Assembly: GCA_943369295.1 (NCBI GenBank)
Contig: CALRMU020000004.1
Span: forward strand, 62,001 to 126,000
Reading direction: 5' to 3'
Length of the DNA: 64,000 nt
Source: JAKRSE01 sp943369295
GTDB taxonomy: Bacteria > Armatimonadota > Fimbriimonadia > Fimbriimonadales > Fimbriimonadaceae
The notes beneath the pieces are model-generated. The model ran no database searches. It saw only the letters and a program-made list of their open reading frames with translations, and was not told the origin of the DNA. Below are positions 58,458 through 64,000 of the stretch, piece after piece; position 1 is the first letter of the stretch, and each line of letters starts with the position of its first letter. The translations under genes were made by a program, and so were the position numbers.

Positions 58458-59318
58458 ATGACTGGCGAGACTGACTTGAGCGCGATGGCATGGCACCCCC
58501 TGACCACAGAAAGGGCCTGCATTCTAAGGGGTTCCGATGCTCTGGATTGGCTGCAGGGGCAGGTAAGCCAAGATCTGCGCGGGCTCGAAATGGGCGAGGT
58601 CCGCTATGCCGCCATGGCCACAGCGACTGGCCAAGTGGTGGATGTGCTTGCCATCGGCCGGATTCTGCGAGGCGTCGTGGTGACAGGTCAGAACCTAGGT
58701 GCCTTGGCGGACCGGCTGGACCGGTTCGTGATCATGGAGGACATCGAGGCAGAGTTTTTGGATAGTCCGGTTTGGACTGTTCAGGGGCCGCGAGCCACGA
58801 CCCTTCAGCAGCAGGATGCCGCTGACCTCGGGGACCAGATTTGGGTTCGCCGAAAACGATCTTTGGCAGGAGGTTGGGACGTGATTGGGGTCGAAGACGT
58901 CCGTCCCCTTATGCCTCAGGATGAGTTCGAGGCGGAGAGCATTCTTTCCGGCATTCCCTTGCTGGGGATCGACACGACGGAGAAGACTCTGGTTTCTGAA
59001 CTCGGGCCAGAGTTCTTGGCCGACTATGTCAGCTACACCAAGGGCTGCTACACAGGGCAGGAGGTCATTCACCGCATCTACGCCCGGGGCAAGGTCAATA
59101 AGCTTTGGGTGAAGCTGAAGCTGGAATCTTTCGTTCAGGCTCCAGCTTCTCTGACTTTGGAAGGGAAAGAAGTGGGGACTCTGCTTCGGTCTGGGATGCA
59201 TTCTCAGCTTGGGCCGGTGGCTACGGCGATGGTCCGGCGCGAGGCTGTGGAGTCGGGCGGGGTGCTCCTAGCAGAGGGAGTCGAGTGCCGTCTGCTAGGA
59301 GCACAGGAACCGTCATAG
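58458..59318 (+). CDS. ygfZ: Folate-binding YgfZ/GcvT-like protein
   Basis: YgfZ-type proteins bind tetrahydrofolate and help iron-sulfur cluster enzymes. 286 aa with the GcvT fold. RGSDALDWLQGQVSQDLRGL at the N-terminus, GQVVDVLAIGRILRGVVVTG, LGIDTTEKTLVSELGPEFLADYVSYTKGCYTGQEVIHRIYARGKVNK carrying the diagnostic KGCYxGQE motif with its Cys, and a C-terminal beta-barrel. The KGCYTGQE motif distinguishes it from the true glycine-cleavage aminomethyltransferase. Single gene. Confidence 0.92.
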   Translation: MTGETDLSAMAWHPLTTERACILRGSDALDWLQGQVSQDLRGLEMGEVRYAAMATATGQVVDVLAIGRILRGVVVTGQNLGALADRLDRFVIMEDIEAEFLDSPVWTVQGPRATTLQQQDAADLGDQIWVRRKRSLAGGWDVIGVEDVRPLMPQDEFEAESILSGIPLLGIDTTEKTLVSELGPEFLADYVSYTKGCYTGQEVIHRIYARGKVNKLWVKLKLESFVQAPASLTLEGKEVGTLLRSGMHSQLGPVATAMVRREAVESGGVLLAEGVECRLLGAQEPS

Positions 59319-59371
59319 CTAGTAAATTAAACAACAGTTTTTGTCTTGGTCCATCTACTAGTCAAGTGAAG

Positions 59372-60205
59372 CTAGTTGCCCTTAAACATTTCCCTGAGCT
59401 TCTCAGCAGTTTTTCTGAGCTCCTGGTCGATGAGAGGATCATTTAGCACTTCTTGAATCATGGCTTTGGCTTTTGCCTTACTGGAACGATGCTCTGGGCT
59501 TGCTGCCATAATGTCATGAAAAAGAGCGATGGATGCCCTAAGGCTCATGCGGCTGCTGTGCTCATCCTGTCGATGATCGAAGACAAGTCCCTTAGGGAAA
59601 GAGGCAATTCGTCGCTCTAGTTCTCCAATCAGGTCCAGATAGTCTTGCGATGGCTTTAATGGTAATTTTGCGTAGTAGCACCTAATCAGGCTGGAAGTTT
59701 CCGGTCGGCCATCAAACCTATAGAAGACCGATCTTGCAGTTTGAGCACTGACTTTAGCGCCTGAGACCAGACTTGAAGTGATGCAGGCAATCAGAGCTTG
59801 TTCCGGGCTCTTCGGGTTGCCTTCCTGACAGAAGGTTTTCCAGGCCCAGTCGAGCTTGTATTGATTAGAACTACTCCTCGGCCCGAATCTTTCTAGTTGA
59901 TAAGAAGCAAGCAATACTGTGATGGCAATTTCAAGAGTTCGTGGTTCCTTTGTAGATAGTGAAGCAGCTATTCTTCTCGCTTCTTGGGCTGTTTTCACAT
60001 TGGAAAACTTGCCTCGGATACTGGCCATTAGTTTGGCAGTCTGAGCATCAGTTGCGCCAAGCCCACTTGTTCTCCAGGTTACGGCAGTTAAGCTTCCCTG
60101 GGAAAAACTGAATGATGCCAGACTCAAAATGAGCCCAGCGACAATGAATCTTGAGATGCCTAGTTTCTTGTAGACTTCAGCGTCGAGTCTTCTGATTTCT
60201 TTCAT
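59372..60205 (-). CDS. Unknown exported helical protein A
   Basis: A 277-aa protein from ATG 60205 (MKEIRRLDAEVYKKLG), with a hydrophobic helix at about residues 18-34 and a likely signal-peptidase site near SFSQG. The upstream frame extension to 60349 lacks protein-like features. The mature part is predominantly helical, with many Ala, Ser and Arg residues and no recognised domain. It resembles the adjacent gene product in several places: MASIRGKFSNVKT / MSNILKEFSGAKS, then RIASFPKGLVF / LYDSFPEKSVY, then SSRMSLRAS / NSRIKLQAH, then a closing REMFK / REQFK. It is therefore a diverged paralogue. Last gene of an apparent three-gene unit. Confidence 0.8.
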   Translation of the reverse strand: MKEIRRLDAEVYKKLGISRFIVAGLILSLASFSFSQGSLTAVTWRTSGLGATDAQTAKLMASIRGKFSNVKTAQEARRIAASLSTKEPRTLEIAITVLLASYQLERFGPRSSSNQYKLDWAWKTFCQEGNPKSPEQALIACITSSLVSGAKVSAQTARSVFYRFDGRPETSSLIRCYYAKLPLKPSQDYLDLIGELERRIASFPKGLVFDHRQDEHSSRMSLRASIALFHDIMAASPEHRSSKAKAKAMIQEVLNDPLIDQELRKTAEKLREMFKGN

Positions 60206-60391
60206 TTTTGGAACCCGAATCGAGTCTTCAAAGACTAAGCTCGCGCTTGAGTCTGGTATGGTGCTCCTAGCATAGGGCCCTGCGGTGACGATTGCCTGGT
60301 GAGCGGAAGAAGCTGAAAAGACCTTGTTGATCATAGACATGAATAACAAGGCCTTTTCAAAGCATGATTTCTGCGGACAACAACTCGACTC

Positions 60392-61255
60392 TCAAAACTT
60401 GAATTGCTCGCGCATGGCCCTCACCCGCTTTTGAGTCATCCTCACCTCTTGATCCGGATTATTGAACCGCATTAGTTCATTATAGTGAGCTATTGCTGCT
60501 TCAAGTCCCCAATCAAGATTACAGCTCTTATAAAGAGTGAAAGACATGAGCATTAGGTGAGCCTGAAGCTTAATCCGGCTATTGCGTGAGTCGGATGAAT
60601 GAATATAGACCGATTTTTCAGGAAAAGAATCGTAAAGGCTCTTTGTCTCATTGTAAAGGGCGATTCGACTTTGTTTGTCCCGAAGACTCAAAGACGCTTC
60701 AAAAGCTAGTAATAGCCAAGGATAATGAGGATCTTTCTTGAAGAGTTGGTAGACATTCCTAATGGTTTGGCTCGGCAGATTGAAGAAGTGTTCTGAGGAA
60801 CGGAACAACACTGCTGCCTTGGCATATTCAATCACAGCTGTGTCTGCCAAACGCAAATGTGCATCAAAGGCGTCGCTAACGCGCTTGGATGAGAGACCCA
60901 GAAATCGCTCTTCGTCTAGAGCAAGCCTTACGCGGTGCTTAGAACCATAATAGAAGGTTGCATACAGTGCTTTGGTTGTCTGCAGTGGATCAACGTAGGT
61001 TTCCCTTAGGTACTTTTTCAGTATTGCTCGCTCTTCCGTATTAGATTTCGCACCGCTGAATTCCTTCAGAATGTTGCTCATGGCTTCAGCTGCCTTTAGG
61101 TTGTTCTTGACTAATGGGACTGCCCTCCATACCGGCCTGTGAGACCTCTCTGGAGTTCTGGCCTGAGCATTGTTGCTTGACTCCTGATGTCCAAAGCTGG
61201 TAGTAATTCCCAGCGCAATGAGCAGCACGGACAAAAAAGATCGAAACCAGAACAT
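60392..61255 (-). CDS. Unknown exported helical protein B
   Basis: A 287-aa protein with a signal peptide (MFWFRSFLSVLLIALGITTSFG). The mature part is helical and charged, containing EEFSGAKS-like and TPR-like spacing of Ala, Leu and Tyr, but no TPR consensus can be claimed. A Tyr/His/Arg-rich central region (KALYATFYYGSKHRVRLALDEERF) and a C-terminal NLDWGLEAAIAHYNELMRFNNPDQEVR are notable. Its ATG directly follows the stop of the upstream gene (TAAATG), so translation is coupled. Protein A downstream is a diverged paralogue, 186 bases away. Confidence 0.82.
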   Translation of the reverse strand: MFWFRSFLSVLLIALGITTSFGHQESSNNAQARTPERSHRPVWRAVPLVKNNLKAAEAMSNILKEFSGAKSNTEERAILKKYLRETYVDPLQTTKALYATFYYGSKHRVRLALDEERFLGLSSKRVSDAFDAHLRLADTAVIEYAKAAVLFRSSEHFFNLPSQTIRNVYQLFKKDPHYPWLLLAFEASLSLRDKQSRIALYNETKSLYDSFPEKSVYIHSSDSRNSRIKLQAHLMLMSFTLYKSCNLDWGLEAAIAHYNELMRFNNPDQEVRMTQKRVRAMREQFKF

Positions 61256-62833
61256 TTATATGCCTCCTACAAGATCAAAACTGCCGTAGTATTCGAAACC
61301 TTTCATTATCGCATACTTTGATACAAAGTCATCTCCTTCATAACCAGCATATCCATAAGTATCAGACTTGAAATAGTACATATCCGCTTTCACTGCAAGA
61401 TGTCCCGAAAAAGTGTATCTATACTGATCTGACGTTGGTGGTCTTGCAGACGAACCGTCCCATGAGCTCAGATTGCTTTGCCAAGCAATCTGAAGCGAAC
61501 ATTCTTCCATGTGCCATTTGGGCGTGAACATGTCTTCAGTAAGTCTTTTTCCAATTCCCAGTAACGCATCTGCGAACCATGGAATTGGAACGATCGAAAG
61601 AATAAAATCAGCTAGCCACCAGCTAGCACTTTGGGCTTGCGCTGCTTCGAACGTGTTGGCCTCCGAATAGAAAGTACGCCAGTATGATGGTCTGCCAATA
61701 TTTCCTACCCTTGGAAAATTGGCGTCCTCGCGTGCCCATTCTTGGTTAGGCAGAACATTTTGATTCTGTACTAGATCTACTAGGCGAGTGTTCTCTATCG
61801 GATAGTGCCAAACTACCTCTGTCTGCTGTTCAATAGTTGGAGCCATTGTATCGCCGACGTCCCTTACTGTCGTGGTGATTTGTGCAGTCCCTGGATTGTC
61901 AGGATACACTTTATCAGTGGATCTGTAAACTTGGTAGTGTTTGCGGGGTCCCTCGACGGGGTAGTAACGATCATGATTGGATGTTCCAGGCTGGGAACCG
62001 CCGCCATCGAACTCAAAAAGTGGCTGAATATAGCTGGCATATTGTGTGCCTAGATTCAAGACTTGATCCCAATTTCCGTACGGAGTTCTTGTCATTGCTA
62101 CATGAAGCACGAGCTTTCCATCCCGATCACGAGTGGTTTCAACTGCCTCACCATTCTGGCCTTTATGAAAGTTTCGAACGGGCTCAACTCCATACGAGTA
62201 GGGCAGGTAGTTAGGAGCGAGGTCGTACTGTGTTACTAGCAGTGGTGGCAGTACTTCCCACGCATACGCCGCCCTCGCCCAGATCGTCCCACGGGGATCA
62301 ACAGAGGCTGCATCCACCACTAACGAAATTGCAGGTATATCCAAGAAGGCATTTGACGAGGTCGCAGATTTGTACAGAGGCCCAAACCCTTTAGAGTTCC
62401 ATTGAAACCCAATATGTTCTAGAGTGCTGAAACGACCGACGTCAGTAACTGGAAGGCAGAGAGGTGTTTTATCACTGATCAGCGCTTCAGTTGTTGGAGT
62501 CAGCCGCAGATGGACCTCAGTCGGATAGAGGTCGGGTGCTCCCTCCCATCGTAGTCGGGCTGTTGGACTGGCATTGATTTTGATGCTGCCAGCCATTGGC
62601 AATGTTCCGACGATATTGAGTCTGTCGGTAAGCCAGGCAGACGACGAGTTAAAGTAGCTCGTTGTGTAGCGCAGAGTTCCATTGGGGGTGAAAGAGTGCA
62701 GAACCCACTGTCCGTAGGGCCAACTTGGGTTGGTTGTTTCACCAGTGCCTGAGCTTGGAGACGTTATGGGAGTCGCCAATGCAGATGACAAGAGAAAGAA
62801 TGCGATGCTTCCAAACGTTGTGCATTTCAGCAT
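61256..62833 (-). CDS. Unknown large secreted protein
   Basis: A 525-aa protein with a signal peptide (residues 1-20, ending SSALATP). The mature part is beta-rich and aromatic, with many Tyr, Trp, Ser, Thr and Pro residues, typical of a secreted or surface protein. Segments such as YGQWVLHSFTPNGTLRYTTSYFNSSSAWL and DRYYPVEGPRKHYQVYRS show no known domain. One hydrophobic stretch (WWLADFILSIVPIPWFADALLG, about residues 400-421) could insert in a membrane. The gene is visibly AT-richer than the surrounding core genes. First gene of the three-gene unit; no protease, adhesion or cell-wall-binding motif is seen. Confidence 0.82.
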   Translation of the reverse strand: MLKCTTFGSIAFFLLSSALATPITSPSSGTGETTNPSWPYGQWVLHSFTPNGTLRYTTSYFNSSSAWLTDRLNIVGTLPMAGSIKINASPTARLRWEGAPDLYPTEVHLRLTPTTEALISDKTPLCLPVTDVGRFSTLEHIGFQWNSKGFGPLYKSATSSNAFLDIPAISLVVDAASVDPRGTIWARAAYAWEVLPPLLVTQYDLAPNYLPYSYGVEPVRNFHKGQNGEAVETTRDRDGKLVLHVAMTRTPYGNWDQVLNLGTQYASYIQPLFEFDGGGSQPGTSNHDRYYPVEGPRKHYQVYRSTDKVYPDNPGTAQITTTVRDVGDTMAPTIEQQTEVVWHYPIENTRLVDLVQNQNVLPNQEWAREDANFPRVGNIGRPSYWRTFYSEANTFEAAQAQSASWWLADFILSIVPIPWFADALLGIGKRLTEDMFTPKWHMEECSLQIAWQSNLSSWDGSSARPPTSDQYRYTFSGHLAVKADMYYFKSDTYGYAGYEGDDFVSKYAIMKGFEYYGSFDLVGGI

Positions 62834-62941
62834 ATGTTCATGCTATCCAAAAAAAGAGGTAATGAATTTAACTTTAATAATATGTGTTGATTCGAAGGGG
62901 CGCGAAAGCTTCTCGAACTCAGCTTAGGATATCCTTAGGCA

Positions 62942-63766
62942 ATGGTCAACGCCTTGCTTCTTGCCGGAGCGATTCTTTCCCAGGCTCCCGCCGACCGAAC
63001 CGTGGGTGGGCACCACCTAGCCGTCCAGGCCTGGTCCTTCAATCGCTTTTCCGCCTTTGAGGCTATTGAAAAGGCCAGGCTGGCCGGAGTGCCCAACATT
63101 GAGCTCTTTCCGGGCCAGAAGCTTGCTCCTAACGACCAGACAGGGGTTGGCCCAGATATGGGGGCAGAGAAGACGGCTCTGCTGAAAGCCAAGCTGAAGG
63201 AGACTGGAATCACGGCGATGGCCTTTGGCGTCACAGGGATTTCCAGCCAAGAAGCTCAGGCTCGCCCTCTGTTTGTTTGGGCGAAAGAGATGGGCTTCGA
63301 GGTGATCAACACCGAAAGCGTGGAAGCCATTGACACGATTGAGAAGCTGGTGAAGGAGTTTGATATCAAGGTCGGATACCACAACCATCCTCGTCAGCCA
63401 AACAACCCCAACTATAAGGTGTGGGATCCGGCCTTTGTTTATGAGCTGGTGAAGAACCGCGACAAGAGAATCGGCGCCTGCGCGGATACCGGCCACTGGG
63501 TGAGAACGGGAATCAAGCCCATGGATGCGCTAAAGACCCTTAAGGGCCGCATCGTCAGCTCTCACCTTAAGGACCTGAACATCTTTGCCGCGAATGGCCA
63601 CGATGTCCCTTACGGCACAGGCGTCTCTGATGTCAAGGCGATCCTGGCTCATTTCAAGCAGATCGGCATGAAGGGGCCAGTCAGTATTGAGTACGAGCAC
63701 AACTGGGACAACAACTTGGGCGATGTCGCTCAGTGTGTTGGCTTTGTTCGCGGTTTGGGCAAGTAG
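62942..63766 (+). CDS. Exported xylose-isomerase-like TIM-barrel protein
   Basis: A 274-aa sugar phosphate isomerase/epimerase family protein (AP-endonuclease 2-type barrel). A short hydrophobic start (VNALLLAGAILSQAP) suggests export. Motifs: LAVQAWSFNRFSAFEAIEKARLAGVPNIELFPGQ, YHNHPRQ with the metal-site His, ACADTGHWVRTG (Asp and His), VSSHLKDLN, and VSIEYEHNWDNN with the Glu ligand. The metal-binding set Glu/Asp/His/Glu of the family is recognisable. In Planctomycetota, Armatimonadota and Bacteroidota such proteins act on oxidised or 3-keto sugars; the exact reaction here is unknown. Confidence 0.88.
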   Translation: MVNALLLAGAILSQAPADRTVGGHHLAVQAWSFNRFSAFEAIEKARLAGVPNIELFPGQKLAPNDQTGVGPDMGAEKTALLKAKLKETGITAMAFGVTGISSQEAQARPLFVWAKEMGFEVINTESVEAIDTIEKLVKEFDIKVGYHNHPRQPNNPNYKVWDPAFVYELVKNRDKRIGACADTGHWVRTGIKPMDALKTLKGRIVSSHLKDLNIFAANGHDVPYGTGVSDVKAILAHFKQIGMKGPVSIEYEHNWDNNLGDVAQCVGFVRGLGK

Positions 63767-63800
63767 TTTCTTTCTAGGCTAGTTTTTGAAGTCTATGCAG

Positions 63801-63836
63801 AATGGCACTGGTCGATGACCAGTGCCATTTTTGATT
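63801..63836 (+). terminator. Terminator after the TIM-barrel gene
   Basis: A perfect 13-bp stem (63801-63813 with 63817-63829), loop GAT, followed by TTTGATTTTG. It is 34 bases after the stop. Confidence 0.88.
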
Positions 63837-63859
63837 TTGATGTGTCTGGGGGAAGCGAA

Positions 63860-64000
63860 ATGCCGTGGCGGATTGTCATGTTGGCAGGAGTGCATTTCCT
63901 GCTCGACAGCAGGCTGGTCGAGCAGACGAAACTCAAGGCTCCTCAACATTACTTGGCCCCCCTTTCTCTTTGGATGATCGAAAGGTTCTGGGTGTGTGGA
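63860..64000 (+). CDS. Start of an open frame cut by the window end
   Basis: An ATG at 63860 with GGGGGAAG 4 bases upstream opens a frame that runs 47 codons to the window end without a stop: MPWRIVMLAGVHFLLDSRLV and onward. An in-frame ATG at 63878 is an alternative. The hydrophobic start with VHFLLDSRLVEQ may be the first helix of a membrane protein, perhaps DUF3307-like, but too little is present to classify it. Confidence 0.5.
   Translation, partial: MPWRIVMLAGVHFLLDSRLVEQTKLKAPQHYLAPLSLWMIERFWVCG

Noticed and set aside
59372..62833. Toxin-antitoxin, secretion-immunity or phage-defence locus
   Set aside because: No nuclease, ATPase, pore-forming, helix-turn-helix or immunity-type motif was found; all three products look exported, so only an unknown secreted module is claimed.

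Overview
The window is chromosomal DNA from a bacterium with meso-diaminopimelate peptidoglycan, probably a member of the Armatimonadota (Fimbriimonas-like). That placement is inferred from three things: prepilin-like proteins with an H-X9-D C-terminal motif, a division cluster that carries DUF881 and DUF1290 (Sbp) genes next to ftsA/ftsZ, and overall gene content. No rRNA or other marker is present to prove it. Genes are densely packed, many start codons overlap the preceding stop, and TTG and GTG starts are common.

Layout. 1-1.15 kb: the 5' part of an unknown exported protein and a doubtful small gene, both on the minus strand. 1.15-8.7 kb: a pilin-like protein, an OmpR-type two-component system, a DUF899 thioredoxin-fold protein, an M28 peptidase, an aldo/keto reductase and a pair of prepilin-like proteins. 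8.8 kb: a tRNA-Arg with anticodon GCG. 9.8-28.2 kb: one uninterrupted plus-strand dcw cluster, mraZ-rsmH-ftsL-ftsI-murE-murF-mraY-murD-ftsW-murG-murC/ddl fusion-ftsQ-DUF881-sbp-ftsA-ftsZ. 28.2-28.9 kb: a gene-free stretch holding two copies of a hairpin-rich repeat of about 150 bp.

28.9-30.9 kb: a minus-strand ubiX-epimerase pair and a small cytochrome c. 30.9-35.1 kb: a tight plus-strand operon of a GT-C glycosyltransferase, apt, an OB-fold-like exported protein, miaA, hfq and dapF. 35.2-46.7 kb: mixed metabolism (a Cys/Met-type PLP enzyme, glgA, thiolase, galK, a glycosidase-like protein, purE, a nitroreductase, msrB, a lipoprotein metalloprotease), with a second palindromic repeat array at 36.6-36.8 kb. 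46.7-59.3 kb: ftsK, acetyl-CoA synthetase, a large RseP-type protease with dxr, lysA with a second M50 protease, mqnC of the futalosine menaquinone route, and ygfZ. 59.4-62.8 kb: an AT-richer accessory block of three unknown exported proteins, two of them diverged paralogues. 62.9 kb to the end: a xylose-isomerase-like TIM-barrel protein and a truncated open frame.

Functionally the window is dominated by envelope growth and division: lipid II precursor synthesis (MurC-G, MraY, Ddl, with DapF and LysA acting around diaminopimelate), septal synthesis (FtsI, FtsW, FtsQ, FtsL), the Z-ring (FtsA, FtsZ) and the DNA translocase FtsK. murA and murB are not in the window.
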